A DNA stretch of 64,000 nt from Bacillus sp. CECT 9360 (GTDB lineage: Bacteria > Bacillota > Bacilli > Bacillales > DSM-1321), in NCBI RefSeq assembly GCF_918741275.1, contig NZ_CAKKNA010000008.1, positions 124,001 to 188,000 of the forward strand, given 5' to 3'. Shown here piece after piece: positions 17,616 to 26,340 of the stretch. The first letter of the stretch is position 1, and each line of letters opens with the position of its first letter. The position numbers were made by a program, and so were the translations under genes. Under the pieces are notes generated by a model. The model saw only the letters and a program-made list of their open reading frames with translations, did not search any database and was not told where the DNA came from.

Positions 17616-18710
17616 TTAGAATTTCATAGCTTTAAGCTCATCGCGAGTAGCAGGTACTTTTATTTCACCTGATTTGATCTTTTCAGTCCACTCATCGACT
17701 GCTTTCATTGCATCCTCAGAAACGTTTTCTTTGTGTTCAGCAATGGATACCCCATTTTCTTCAAGACCGTATTCGATTACTTCTCCACCAGGGAAATCGC
17801 CGGCTTTCGCTTTATCAGCTAGGTCTTTAACTGCGATATCAACACGCTTAACCATTGAGGTTAATGTTACGTTGTATTGCTGTCCGTCTGCTTCTACATT
17901 TCCTTCTTCAAACTGGTCACGGTCAACTCCGATTACCCAGATATTGCTCTTAGGATCTTTCTTTTTCAATTCTTTAGCGGCAGCGAATACGCCATTACCA
18001 GTTCCGCCGGAAGCATGATAGATTACATCAATTCCTGAAGAATACATGCTGGATGCAATTGCTTGTCCTTTATCAGCAGCTCCGAAGCTTCCTGCATATT
18101 GAACTTTTACATCAGCGTCAGGTTTAACAGATTTAACACCAGCGATGAAACCTGCTTCAAATTTATTGATTAGGGATCCATCGACACCGCCGACGAAACC
18201 GATCTTATTTGATTTAGTCGTGTGGGCAGCGATAACGCCGACAAGGAATGAACCTTGCTGCTCAGTGAAGGTGATGCTGGCTACGTTTGGCTTTTCAACC
18301 ACGGAGTCAACAATTGCGAAATTTGAATCTTTACGCTGGTCAGCCACTTTGCCAAGAGGCTCTGCAAGTAAATAACCAATACCATAAATCAAGTCAAAAT
18401 CATTACGAACCAATGTATTTAAGTTGGTTGCATAGTCTGCATCAGATTTGGATTGGACGTAATTATAACCGTCTTTTCCTTTTTCCAAGTCGTTTTCTTT
18501 ACCGAATTCCTGAAGACCTTCCCATGCAGATTGGTTGAACGACTTATCATCAACGCCGCCGATGTCCGTAACCATACCAACCGTGAACTTATCTTTTTCT
18601 TTTTCTGTTTCACCATTGCTTCCAGACTCTTCATCATTGCCACATGCACCTAGGATTGTTCCTGCAGCTAGGACCAAAGACAGCGCCAAACCAAATTTAC
18701 GCTTTTTCAA
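17616..18710 (-). CDS. nupN: BMP family nucleoside-binding lipoprotein (NupN-like)
   Basis: The 364-residue protein starts with a lipoprotein signal peptide: KKRK, a hydrophobic core and the lipobox LGAC with Cys at about residue 23, followed by an acidic, G/S-rich linker. The mature part is a BMP/PnrA-like substrate-binding domain ([43 protein letters not shown]). BMP proteins bind purine nucleosides and deliver them to ABC permeases, here NupOPQ downstream. The start is TTG at 18710 preceded by AGGGGG. It lies 84 bases after the GntR regulator gene. Confidence 0.94.
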   Translation of the reverse strand: MKKRKFGLALSLVLAAGTILGACGNDEESGSNGETEKEKDKFTVGMVTDIGGVDDKSFNQSAWEGLQEFGKENDLEKGKDGYNYVQSKSDADYATNLNTLVRNDFDLIYGIGYLLAEPLGKVADQRKDSNFAIVDSVVEKPNVASITFTEQQGSFLVGVIAAHTTKSNKIGFVGGVDGSLINKFEAGFIAGVKSVKPDADVKVQYAGSFGAADKGQAIASSMYSSGIDVIYHASGGTGNGVFAAAKELKKKDPKSNIWVIGVDRDQFEEGNVEADGQQYNVTLTSMVKRVDIAVKDLADKAKAGDFPGGEVIEYGLEENGVSIAEHKENVSEDAMKAVDEWTEKIKSGEIKVPATRDELKAMKF

Positions 18711-18794
18711 GATTGTACCCCCTAAAGTATTAGTTGATTAGTCAGAAATGTAATGAAAGAGAAATGATTGCGTTTTCATGGCGAAATAAAAATT

Positions 18795-19520
18795 TTAGAT
18801 TCTTTTTCGCAGCACATGAAAACTGAACATGTCAGCCTTGAAATAATTGACCGAATAAAGCACTGGCTCGTCTTTTTCATCAAAATGCATTTGCTTTAAT
18901 ACTAGGAGAGCAGCTTCAGGATCACACTCCAAAATCGGAGAAACTTTTTCGTGATAGCCGATCGGTTCGATTTGCGCGACCGCATAGGCTATTCTTCGAT
19001 CCGCTTCCTTCTCTAAAATATCAAAGATGGATTCATCTTCGTGAGAAAATGTTTCCGGCAGGATATGTTCAGGGATTTTATCCACACAATATACGACCGG
19101 TTCCCCATTTGCTGTCCGCACTCTTTCTAATAAAACAATTCCTTCATCCAATGAATAAGAAAAACGGCGAATGTCTTCATCAGTCGGCTCCTCGGTCCTC
19201 GAACTTAAGAAGATTGTTCCGGGTTTCATGCCCGCCTGCTTAATCATATTTGTGACACTGTTAAGCTGTTCGATTCCTGAAGTGAACATCGGCTGAGTAT
19301 TTACAAAGGTACCCACTCCATGACGGCGGATTATGACATTCTCCTCTTCAAGAATACGCAATGCTTCCCGTAAAGTGGCTCTGCTCACTCCAAGCATTTT
19401 TGCTAAATCAAACTCAGAGGGAAGCTTTTCTTTTTCTTTGTAAATCCCGTTCTCAATGTCCTGTTTGAGGTGATCGATGACTTGTAAATACAAATGCCGA
19501 TTATCTGACTTTATGGACAT
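18795..19520 (-). CDS. ymfC: GntR/HutC family transcriptional regulator (YmfC-like)
   Basis: The 242-residue protein has an N-terminal GntR winged helix ([26 protein letters not shown], then [25 protein letters not shown]; residues about 10-75) and a C-terminal UTRA-type effector domain (about 90-235). ATG 19520 is chosen because GGAGG lies seven bases upstream; an ATG at 19538 has no such site. It is directly upstream of the nucleoside transporter genes in the same direction. Regulation of that transporter is a reasonable inference, but nothing in the sequence proves it. An extended -10 promoter lies about 70 bases upstream. Confidence 0.88.
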   Translation of the reverse strand: MSIKSDNRHLYLQVIDHLKQDIENGIYKEKEKLPSEFDLAKMLGVSRATLREALRILEEENVIIRRHGVGTFVNTQPMFTSGIEQLNSVTNMIKQAGMKPGTIFLSSRTEEPTDEDIRRFSYSLDEGIVLLERVRTANGEPVVYCVDKIPEHILPETFSHEDESIFDILEKEADRRIAYAVAQIEPIGYHEKVSPILECDPEAALLVLKQMHFDEKDEPVLYSVNYFKADMFSFHVLRKRI

Positions 19521-19589
19521 GCAGCTTCCTCCAACCATTTCTTAAGACATCAGACCTCTGATGTTCAATCATTCCTACTAATCGAAAAT

Positions 19590-19598
19590 ACTATATCA
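19590..19598 (-). promoter_or_regulatory. Extended -10 promoter of the GntR regulator gene
   Basis: The minus strand reads TGATATAGT about 70 bases before the start; the -35 is weak (TTATTT). Two direct repeats of GATGTATAA (plus strand, 19605-19613 and 19653-19661) lie upstream and could be regulator sites. Confidence 0.5.
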
Positions 19599-19798
19599 TT
19601 TTTTGATGTATAAATAAATAGAGTTTTGAAATTTGTAGGAAAAAAGAATTGTGATGTATAACAGATTTATATTTATTCATAGTTATATTCTACCAGTTTT
19701 CTCTTTCTGTTCGACATTATAGAATTTTTTTGTGCTGATACTATCAAGGGCATCTTTATTCTTTGGGTCTCTTATAAAACATTGCTGATAAATATTAT

Positions 19799-19848
19799 TT
19801 TTGGTTCAATGCCTGTGAAAGCTCGGTTTCACACGCATTGAACCAAAA
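19799..19848. repeat. Nested inverted repeat, one-armed member of the TTTTGGyTCA structure family
   Basis: TTTTGGTTCAATGC (19799-19812) pairs perfectly with GCATTGAACCAAAA (19835-19848). Inside, TGTGAAA (19814-19820) pairs with TTTCACA (19827-19833). The outer start TTTTGG(C/T)TCA and the inner TGTGAAA/TTTCACA arm recur in the larger structure at 24205-24336. It lies between the GntR gene promoter and the DUF6509 gene. Apart from this element, the two promoters and short direct repeats I see nothing in 19521-19935. Confidence 0.85.
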
Positions 19849-19896
19849 TCAACAGAGATAGTTAACAAAGCTTTTTCTTTTGCTGCAGTTTTTGGG

Positions 19897-19902
19897 TATA
19901 AT
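19897..19902 (+). promoter_or_regulatory. Probable -10 element of the DUF6509 gene
   Basis: A consensus TATAAT occurs 33 bases before the ATG at 19936 on the plus strand. No -35 of good quality is visible. Confidence 0.5.
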
Positions 19903-19935
19903 AACACTAGGATGACGCCTGGAAAGGATGATGAA

Positions 19936-20238
19936 ATGATTACCATCACAAGTTATAGTGTGGATTTACTGAAGGATTCATTTGGCATATTGACCGGAGA
20001 GAGATATGAATTTCTTCTTGATATCGATGTGCCGGAAGATGATGAATTATTTTCGGAAAAGGGATTATACATACGAGTTCTCTATACTGTAGAAGAACAT
20101 AGAAGTGTAATTGTTAAGTATGATATCATCGAAAAAGAAACCGATAATATCATGGACTTTGAGCTTGAAGAGGAAGAGGAAGCCATTATTGATTCATTTT
20201 GTAAAGAACATCTGAATGATGTCTCTGAATTAGACTGA
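19936..20238 (+). CDS. DUF6509 family protein
   Basis: The 100-residue acidic protein starts MITITSYSVDLLKDSFGILTGERYEFLLDI and matches the DUF6509 family found in Bacillaceae, which to my knowledge has no known function. The C-terminal third is strongly acidic (FELEEEEEAII). No signal peptide or membrane span is visible. The ATG at 19936 follows AAAGGATGATGAA, and the in-frame ATG at 19912 is less well placed. It is the only intact gene on the plus strand in the window. A bidirectional terminator separates it from the convergent spoIIIE end. Confidence 0.85.
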   Translation: MITITSYSVDLLKDSFGILTGERYEFLLDIDVPEDDELFSEKGLYIRVLYTVEEHRSVIVKYDIIEKETDNIMDFELEEEEEAIIDSFCKEHLNDVSELD

Positions 20239-20247
20239 TCATTGATC

Positions 20248-20288
20248 AAAAAAACAGACCCCGGAATCTGATCCGTGGTCTGTTTTGC
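20248..20288. terminator. Bidirectional terminator between the DUF6509 gene and spoIIIE
   Basis: AAACAGACC and GGTCTGTTT with inner CGGA/TCCG form a stem flanked by A-runs on the left and TTTTGCTTTT on the right, so it can serve both convergent genes. Confidence 0.9.
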
Positions 20289-20290
20289 TT

Positions 20291-22654
20291 TTAAGAGGAA
20301 TGGGCTTCATTCTCCGGATCCTTCGAAACAAGGACCGTTCTTGGTTTGCTTCCTTCATAAGGACCGACGACTCCCCTTGCTTCCATTTCGTCGATAAGCC
20401 TTGCTGCACGGGTGTACCCGATCCTGAATCTCCTTTGTAGCATGGAAACGGATGCGGTCTGCATCTCAATGATCAGCTGAACGGCTTCGTCATAAAGAGC
20501 ATCAGCAACCTCGCCAACAGCTTCACTCGTTTCATCCGGGATCATCTCTTCGTTGTACTGTGCTTTTTGCTGGGAAATGACATATTCAACGACTTCCTCT
20601 ACTTCCCGATCCGATAAAAACGCACCCTGGACCCGGACAGGCTTTGATGAGCCGGCCGGCAGGAAGAGCATGTCGCCGCGGCCTAAAAGTTTTTCAGCGC
20701 CGCCCATATCCAGGATCGTTCTTGAGTCTGTCGCTGAAGATACGCTAAATGCAATCCGGGATGGAATATTCGCTTTAATGACACCCGTGATGACATCGAC
20801 GGAAGGCCTTTGTGTCGCAATAATTAAGTGGATCCCCGCAGCCCGCGCCATTTGCGCCAGTCTGGTTATGGCATCCTCGACGTCATTCGATGCCACCATC
20901 ATCAAGTCGGCCAGCTCATCGACAATGACGACGATATATGGCAAAAGCGGTTGTTTGTCGTCCTCCTCGATATTATGACGATACACATGGTCGTTGTATC
21001 CTTCGATATTGCGTGTCCCTGTGTGCGAGAACAGCTCATATCTCCGTTCCATTTCACTGACTACCTTCTTCAGTGCCTGCGAAGCTTTTTTCGGATTCGT
21101 TACAACAGGCGCGAGCAAGTGTGGAATCCCGTTGTAAACATTCAGCTCAACCATTTTCGGATCAATCATCATCATTTTCACTTCATGGGGCTTGGCCCGC
21201 ATCAAGATGCTGGTAATGATTCCGTTTATACAGACGGACTTACCGCTTCCCGTTGCACCCGCTACAAGCAGGTGAGGCATTTTATTCAGCTCGGCAAACA
21301 CAGCCTCTCCGGAAATATTGCGTCCAAGTCCAATTTGGAGCTTCTCCTCCGGCTTATCAAATTCTTTTGCTTCCAGAACCTCACGTAAGGATACCATGGC
21401 AATTTCCGAATTCGGCACTTCAATCCCGATTGCTGACTTACCTGGTATTGGTGCTTCGATTCTGATATCTTTTGCGGCCAATGCTAAAGCCAAATCATCA
21501 GCTAAGCTGACAATGCGGCTTACCTTTACCCCGACATCGGGATGGACTTCATACTTTGTTACCGCTGGTCCGAGATGAACCTGGGTAACTTTTGCTTTTA
21601 CACCGAAGCTATGGAATGTACGCTCAAGCTTTGCGGCATTTTCATTAATCAACTGATATTCACCGCTTTGATCGGTTTTTCTTGGCTGACTAAGCAATGT
21701 AAGAGCGGGAAGGACATATTCTTTGTTTTCCACTTCCGTAAAGCTGATAGATGGTGTATTATCTTCCGCTTCCTCTTCAGCAATAGTGGGACTGTCCGAT
21801 TTCTTTCCAGTTTCTCCACCCTCGTTTTTTGTCCCGAGTGATGCCGTTTCATCCGGATCCGTTCCCCCGTAGGCGGTATCGGCAAAATTGGAGATCAATC
21901 TGGTCTCAGGGGGTTGCAGCGGCAATTCTTCCGCCTGTATCTTTTGCGTTTCCGCTGCTTCGGCTTCCTTAAGCAATACCGCTTCCTTTTTTACCTTCTT
22001 TTTCTCCCGTTTTCCTTGTTTCCAGCTTTTCATGTCATTCAAAAATGCTTCCCATTGACCTGCAAAAAATCGGCCGCTTGAAAGAATGAACCTGCCCAGC
22101 TTATCACCGACCGTTTTGCCGGTTAGAAGTACAAAGCCCGACACGATCAATAGAAAACCAATAATTTTAGAACCCGCTTCATCGAACAAAAAGTAGGAAA
22201 CCGCGAACATTAACGCACCTATCATCCCACCGCCCAGGTCAGTTGTACTGCTCTCGCCTCTTACTTCCATCCAGAATAATTCCCAAGTATTCGCGATCAC
22301 ACTGGGCTTATTGAACGGTCCTCCTTCAGAAAGCAGCTCAAATAGCTTCACATGGCTCAGCAGCAGAATGCTTAATACAATAAAATAAATACCTACAAGC
22401 TGTCTTTTAAGAAATAGTGGGATTTCCCGTTTTATCATCAGATAAAAGCTGACCAATACAAAGCCCGCCAGCAAAAGGATATACCATTCCCCCATAAAAA
22501 AACGCAAAAGGTAAACAATCGAATGCCCGACCGCCCCAAGCTCGGCAAGCGCAATAGCGGCAAGTCCAAGCATGATCAGCCCTGTGAGTTCAAACTTTAA
22601 TGTCGATTTTAATTTATCCGCACTTCTTGATTTCCTTCGTTTCTTCTTTGCCAT
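20291..22654 (-). CDS. spoIIIE: DNA translocase SpoIIIE/FtsK
   Basis: The 787-residue protein has the SpoIIIE layout. About four membrane spans lie in residues 20-185, then a charged, low-complexity linker (about 215-320), and the motor domain. Walker A GATGSGKS is around residue 466, Walker [13 protein letters not shown] around 579, and the C-terminal gamma winged helix ([24 protein letters not shown]) binds orientation sequences. SpoIIIE pumps the chromosome into the forespore during sporulation. The position next to ylzJ and tepA is as in B. subtilis. AGGTGAT precedes the ATG. Confidence 0.96.
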   Translation of the reverse strand: MAKKKRRKSRSADKLKSTLKFELTGLIMLGLAAIALAELGAVGHSIVYLLRFFMGEWYILLLAGFVLVSFYLMIKREIPLFLKRQLVGIYFIVLSILLLSHVKLFELLSEGGPFNKPSVIANTWELFWMEVRGESSTTDLGGGMIGALMFAVSYFLFDEAGSKIIGFLLIVSGFVLLTGKTVGDKLGRFILSSGRFFAGQWEAFLNDMKSWKQGKREKKKVKKEAVLLKEAEAAETQKIQAEELPLQPPETRLISNFADTAYGGTDPDETASLGTKNEGGETGKKSDSPTIAEEEAEDNTPSISFTEVENKEYVLPALTLLSQPRKTDQSGEYQLINENAAKLERTFHSFGVKAKVTQVHLGPAVTKYEVHPDVGVKVSRIVSLADDLALALAAKDIRIEAPIPGKSAIGIEVPNSEIAMVSLREVLEAKEFDKPEEKLQIGLGRNISGEAVFAELNKMPHLLVAGATGSGKSVCINGIITSILMRAKPHEVKMMMIDPKMVELNVYNGIPHLLAPVVTNPKKASQALKKVVSEMERRYELFSHTGTRNIEGYNDHVYRHNIEEDDKQPLLPYIVVIVDELADLMMVASNDVEDAITRLAQMARAAGIHLIIATQRPSVDVITGVIKANIPSRIAFSVSSATDSRTILDMGGAEKLLGRGDMLFLPAGSSKPVRVQGAFLSDREVEEVVEYVISQQKAQYNEEMIPDETSEAVGEVADALYDEAVQLIIEMQTASVSMLQRRFRIGYTRAARLIDEMEARGVVGPYEGSKPRTVLVSKDPENEAHSS

Positions 22655-22693
22655 TTTTTATCACCTGTATTTTCATGCAATCTATGTATTATT

Positions 22694-22806
22694 AGAAAAG
22701 CGGAAGCCCCTGCAAAAGGAACATCGACTAAGACCGCCATGTCCTCATGTCTTCGTCGGCGCAAGTCACGTTCTGTACGTTGTAGCTAAACAACAACCCA
22801 AGTTAA
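22694..22806 (+). repeat. Dispersed repeat family 2, copy 1 (ylzJ-spoIIIE intergenic)
   Basis: This is a short copy. It starts GAAAAGCGGAAGC, continues with GACTAAGACCGCCATGTCC and GTCTTCGTCGGCGCAAGTC, and ends near CAAGTTAAG. It lacks the middle section seen in the copies at 31956 and 58226. It lies between the ylzJ terminator and spoIIIE. Confidence 0.8.
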
Positions 22807-22837
22807 GAAAATGATACTTTCTTTAATTTTGTAATGA

Positions 22838-22862
22838 AGAAAGCAGCCAACTGGCTGCTTGA
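22838..22862 (-). terminator. Terminator of tepA-ylzJ
   Basis: On the minus strand AAGCAGCC and GGCTGCTT pair around AGTT and are followed by TCTTC. The T-tract is short, but the position after ylzJ fits. Confidence 0.8.
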
Positions 22863-22924
22863 TCAATGTAGTATTAGTATACCATATCTCAATAAACTTG
22901 GACGATCTTTCTAGTTTCTGAATG

Positions 22925-23134
22925 CTAATAACGGATAGTCGCTCCCGGCTGAATTGTTTGATCCAAATAATGGGCAGGGTCTGTGCTTATGATTCGGTCG
23001 ACACGGTAGCCATTTTCTTCCTGTTTTTCTGCCAAAAGCTGCACTCCATTATAGTTGACAGCAACATATCTGGCAAAGGTCTCCTCATCAGTAGGAAAGA
23101 TTTGATCATGCGGTGTCATGGTGTAAAGAATCAT
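22925..23134 (-). CDS. ylzJ: YlzJ family protein
   Basis: The 69-residue protein begins [14 protein letters not shown] and matches the small conserved Bacillus family YlzJ, of unknown function. It overlaps the end of tepA by four bases (ATGA), so it is translationally coupled to it. No membrane span or signal peptide is seen. Confidence 0.88.
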   Translation of the reverse strand: MILYTMTPHDQIFPTDEETFARYVAVNYNGVQLLAEKQEENGYRVDRIISTDPAHYLDQTIQPGATIRY

Positions 23135-23961
23135 TGGACAAATCCTTCCTGATGTGTGACTTGGACATTCGCTCTGTTTTGATCAACCATCTCATAAAGC
23201 TTTTTCATGGCTTGCCCTACCCCGCCAACTTCATCGATCAATCCTGATTGGACAGCATCCGTCCCTACTACATTTGTGCCGATATCTCTCGTAAGGTTGC
23301 CTACTGCAAACATCAGCTCTTTGAACTTTTCTTCTGATACGTTTGAATGCTTCGTAACGAAATTAACAACGCGATCCTGCATCTTATCCAAGTATTCAAA
23401 CGTTTGTGGTACACCGATTACAAGTCCGGTTAACCGGATAGGGTGAATCGTCATTGTCGCTGTTTCGGCAATGAAGGAATAATCGCAAGAAACCGCAATT
23501 GGGACACCGATGGAATGGCCTCCTCCGAGCACAATAGACACGGTCGGTTTGGATAGTGATGCGAGCATTTCAGATATGGCCAGCCCCGCTTCTACATCTC
23601 CTCCGACTGTATTTAAAATCACCAGCAGTCCTTCAATATTCGGATTCTGTTCGATCGCAACAATCTGCGGGATGACATGCTCATATTTCGTTGTTTTATT
23701 TTGCGGCGGAAGCTGCATATGCCCCTCTACCTGGCCGATGATGGTTAAGCAGTGTATCGATGAATCGGGTGTCATCTGCGGTACAGTCGTTTGTCCGAGC
23801 TGCTGGATCTTTTCCAACAAAGGTGACATCTTCCCCGGCTGATCTCCCCCTGGTTGGTTCGGCATCGGCTGATTTGGCACGATCGGTTGGTTCGGCATCG
23901 GCTGATTTGGTACCACCGGCTGGTTTGGCATTGGTTGATTCGGTACTGGTCCTCTTTCCAT
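23131..23961 (-). CDS. tepA: Translocation-enhancing protein TepA (ClpP-like serine protease)
   Basis: The 276-residue protein has a ClpP-like domain from about residue 60 onward: [15 protein letters not shown], then [14 protein letters not shown] with the expected nucleophilic Ser, then [11 protein letters not shown] with the His. TepA has been linked to protein secretion and, in other work, to degradation of SASP spore proteins. Residues 5-40 are an unusual proline/asparagine repeat with three PNQPMPNQP units, encoded by a DNA repeat. ATG 23961 has AAAGGGG upstream. The upstream 400 bases hold a family 1 repeat, the rnjB terminator and the cloverleaf structure. Confidence 0.9.
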   Translation of the reverse strand: MERGPVPNQPMPNQPVVPNQPMPNQPIVPNQPMPNQPGGDQPGKMSPLLEKIQQLGQTTVPQMTPDSSIHCLTIIGQVEGHMQLPPQNKTTKYEHVIPQIVAIEQNPNIEGLLVILNTVGGDVEAGLAISEMLASLSKPTVSIVLGGGHSIGVPIAVSCDYSFIAETATMTIHPIRLTGLVIGVPQTFEYLDKMQDRVVNFVTKHSNVSEEKFKELMFAVGNLTRDIGTNVVGTDAVQSGLIDEVGGVGQAMKKLYEMVDQNRANVQVTHQEGFVQ

Positions 23962-24023
23962 TTAACAATCCCCTTTCTCTTTCTTATGAGGTTATTATTA
24001 TCTGGAAGGAGCAGCTTCATTCC

Positions 24024-24117
24024 CATAAAGAAAACTCGTCGATTGACGAGCCGTAATACCGAGATTAGACGTAGCTGCACTAATGCAGGAAGGAAAGTAT
24101 AAATTTTCCTTTCTGCT
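24024..24117 (-). repeat. Dispersed repeat family 1, copy B (rnjB-tepA intergenic)
   Basis: The minus strand has GGAAAATTTATACTTTCC, CTGCATTAGTGCAG, then the CTCGTC-AATC-GACGAG hairpin and TTTTCTTT. It is almost identical to copy A over the hairpin half. It lies between the rnjB terminator and tepA. Confidence 0.85.
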
Positions 24118-24152
24118 GAAAAATCCCGGCCTTGCATTTTCGCAAGCCGGGA
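24116..24152 (-). terminator. Terminator of rnjB
   Basis: On the minus strand CCCGGCTTGC and GCAAGGCCGGG pair (one bulge) around GAAAAT and are followed by ATTTTTC. It lies about 210 bases past the rnjB stop, beyond the cloverleaf structure. Confidence 0.85.
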
Positions 24153-24204
24153 GCAAATATATATATAAGTTGAATTTATAAATTTAAGCTGTCGAACAAT
24201 GTAT

Positions 24205-24336
24205 TTTTGGCTCATTCATGTGAAACTGGGTTTCACATGCCTTTCAGCGAAGCTGAAAGGTTGCTCCAACTGCATAGGCCAAGAGAAAACTCGCTTTCTC
24301 CTCGGTCTATGCAGTTGGAGCTTAAATGAGCCAAAA
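24205..24336. repeat. Three-armed nested inverted repeat (cloverleaf) in the rnjB 3' region
   Basis: An outer stem TTTTGGCTCATT (24205-24216) with AATGAGCCAAAA (24325-24336) encloses three perfect or near-perfect hairpins. Arm 1 is CATGTGAAAC-TGG-GTTTCACATG (24217-24239). Arm 2 is CCTTTCAGC-GAA-GCTGAAAGG (24240-24260). Arm 3 has GCTCCAACTGCATAG (24263-24277) pairing with CTATGCAGTTGGAGC (24307-24321), extended inward by GAGAAA/TTTCTC. Only about four bases lie between helices. It starts 26 bases after the rnjB stop. It could fold as RNA on either strand or as cruciform DNA. Confidence 0.9.
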
Positions 24337-24361
24337 CAACTTATATAATTGTCGAAAGGCG

Positions 24362-26029
24362 TTAAATTTCCATAATGATAGGCAGAATCATCGGGCGACG
24401 TTTTGTTTTTTCAAATAAATATTGATTTAGCGAATCGCGGATATCCTGCTTCAAGGTGGACCAATCGAACACTTGTCTCGATGCTGCTTTTTTGACGATT
24501 TCCGTAACGATTCCTGCCGATTCGGTCATTAGCTTTTCAGATTCCCGGATATAAACAAACCCGCGTGAAATGATTTCCGGTCCGGCGGCAATTGTTTTGT
24601 CGCGACGATTCAACGTTACAACCACAATCAAAATGCCGTCCTGTGATAACAATCGGCGGTCCCTCAATACGATATTGCCGACATCACCGACTCCGCTGCC
24701 GTCAATGAGGATATTCCCTGCCGAAACCTTGCCGGAAAGACGGATTTTATCCGGATTGACCTCAATCACGTCGCCTTTTTCGGCAATTATAATATTCTCT
24801 TTAGAAAGTCCTGAGGCTATGCCGACCTTAGCGTGTGCATGAAGCTGGCGGTATTCTCCATGGACGGGAATCAAATACTTCGGTTTGATCAGATTGATCA
24901 TCATTTTCAGCTCTTCCTGGCTGCCGTGCCCGGAAACATGGACCCGATTGGGCCCTGAAACAACGTTGGCACCAGCCCTGTAAAGCAAATCAATTGTTTT
25001 ATATAAAATGACTTCTCCGCTCTTAAGAGGCGAGGCGGCAATCAAAACAGTATCGCCGGCTTTAATATTGACCTGTTTATGCGTTTGCTTCGCCATTTTT
25101 TGCAAGGCGGCAATGGGTTCGCCCTGATGCCCTGTGGAAAGGATGACAATCTTGTTATCCGGAAAATCGCTGATTTCCGTAATCGGAATGATCATTTCTT
25201 CGTCAACCTTTAAATACCCCGCTTTTAATGCTGTCTCATAAACACGCTTTAGGCTCTTGCCGTCTACGGCCAATTTTCTGCCGCTGAATGCCGCAGCATT
25301 AAAAACATGTTGGATACGATTAATATTCGAGGCAAAGCAGGTAACGATGATTCGCCCGTTAGCATTGTAAAATGCATCGCCCATATCCTTCGCAACGAGC
25401 GCTTCAGAAGGAGTATAACCCGGTTTTTCGGCTCCGGTGCTGTCAGATAGCAGACAAAGCACGTCTCCTTCCCCTATTTTGGCCATCTCCCCAATATCAG
25501 GCTTGTACAAATCTGCAGCAGCCTGATCGAATTTGAAATCACCGGTATAGACGATCGCCCCTTCAGAGGTATGGATAACAATTCCTACCGAATCAGGAAT
25601 ACTATGGTTCGTTTTAAAGAAAGAGACGTCAGCGTTCGGGAACTTTAATCTGGAATGAGACTCCACTTCAATGAATTCTGCATTTCCCTTAAAGTCATCT
25701 TCGAGCAATTTTGCTTTTGCCAGCCCGATTGTCAGCTTGGTTCCGTATACAGGAACACGCAAATACTTCATAACATATGTCAGTGCGCCCATATGATCTT
25801 CATGGCCATGGCTTAAAAATATACCCTGAAGCCGTTCTTTATTTTCGATTAGATAAGTAATATCCGGGATGACCGCATCTATCCCCAACATCTCTTCTTC
25901 CGGAAACATCAGGCCTGCATCCAGCAGAAAGATATCGCCATACACTTCTGCAACATACATGTTTTTCCCGAGTTCACCTTGTCCCCCAAGAGGAATGATT
26001 CTTATGCCTTTATTCTGTTCTTTTGTCAA
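24362..26029 (-). CDS. rnjB: Ribonuclease J2
   Basis: The 555-residue protein is a beta-CASP metallo-beta-lactamase ribonuclease, matching the position of B. subtilis RNase J2 (between dapA and tepA) and its length. The metal motif reads HGHEDH (about residues 74-79), then HSIPDS, GDFKFD and HVSGHGSQEE (about 365). In B. subtilis J2, as I recall it, this first motif is degenerate and J2 is almost inactive; here the motif is complete. RNase J enzymes act as 5' exonucleases and endonucleases in RNA decay and maturation. The start is TTG 26029 behind GGAGGA. A good promoter lies 48-77 bases upstream. Confidence 0.93.
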   Translation of the reverse strand: MTKEQNKGIRIIPLGGQGELGKNMYVAEVYGDIFLLDAGLMFPEEEMLGIDAVIPDITYLIENKERLQGIFLSHGHEDHMGALTYVMKYLRVPVYGTKLTIGLAKAKLLEDDFKGNAEFIEVESHSRLKFPNADVSFFKTNHSIPDSVGIVIHTSEGAIVYTGDFKFDQAAADLYKPDIGEMAKIGEGDVLCLLSDSTGAEKPGYTPSEALVAKDMGDAFYNANGRIIVTCFASNINRIQHVFNAAAFSGRKLAVDGKSLKRVYETALKAGYLKVDEEMIIPITEISDFPDNKIVILSTGHQGEPIAALQKMAKQTHKQVNIKAGDTVLIAASPLKSGEVILYKTIDLLYRAGANVVSGPNRVHVSGHGSQEELKMMINLIKPKYLIPVHGEYRQLHAHAKVGIASGLSKENIIIAEKGDVIEVNPDKIRLSGKVSAGNILIDGSGVGDVGNIVLRDRRLLSQDGILIVVVTLNRRDKTIAAGPEIISRGFVYIRESEKLMTESAGIVTEIVKKAASRQVFDWSTLKQDIRDSLNQYLFEKTKRRPMILPIIMEI

Positions 26030-26076
26030 TGGTATTTCCTCCTTAGAAAAATCCGTTCAAAACTCCAATTGATTTC

Positions 26077-26106
26077 ATTATACCTGATGCTAAAAAAACA
26101 TGACAA
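26077..26106 (-). promoter_or_regulatory. Sigma-A promoter of rnjB
   Basis: On the minus strand TTGTCA (26106-26101), an 18-base spacer and TATAAT (26082-26077) lie 48 bases before the start codon. The remaining intergenic DNA up to the dapA terminator (26110-26300) shows nothing I can name. Confidence 0.8.
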
Positions 26107-26304
26107 CTTATTCAATTTTCAAGATCTTTTATTTCGTTAGAATCAGCTATTTTCAATACCATTTTTCCCGTGTTCCGCTCTAATCAATTTCTTTATCACA
26201 ATACTTATCCCCCTTCGGCTCGCTCCTAGCTAGTAAAAGTATAATGGCAACAGGCGAGTATTGGGAAGGAGTATTTTTAATTTTCAGCCTTCTTTTATAA
26301 GCAT

Positions 26305-26334
26305 CTAAAAAGCCAATCATCGAATGATTGGCTC
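26305..26334 (-). terminator. Terminator of the dpaAB-asd-dapG-dapA operon
   Basis: On the minus strand AGCCAATCAT and ATGATTGGCT form a perfect 10-bp stem with a TCG loop followed by TTTT, 7 bases past the dapA stop. Confidence 0.95.
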
Positions 26335-26340
26335 TTAGTG

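Noticed and set aside
20553-21578. Several plus-strand frames of 86-186 codons opposite spoIIIE
   Set aside because: Overlapping shadow frames with no promoter, binding site or recognisable domain.
26110-26300. Possible small gene or RNA in the dapA-rnjB gap
   Set aside because: No open frame with a binding site and no strong fold other than the dapA terminator; only the rnjB promoter is clear.
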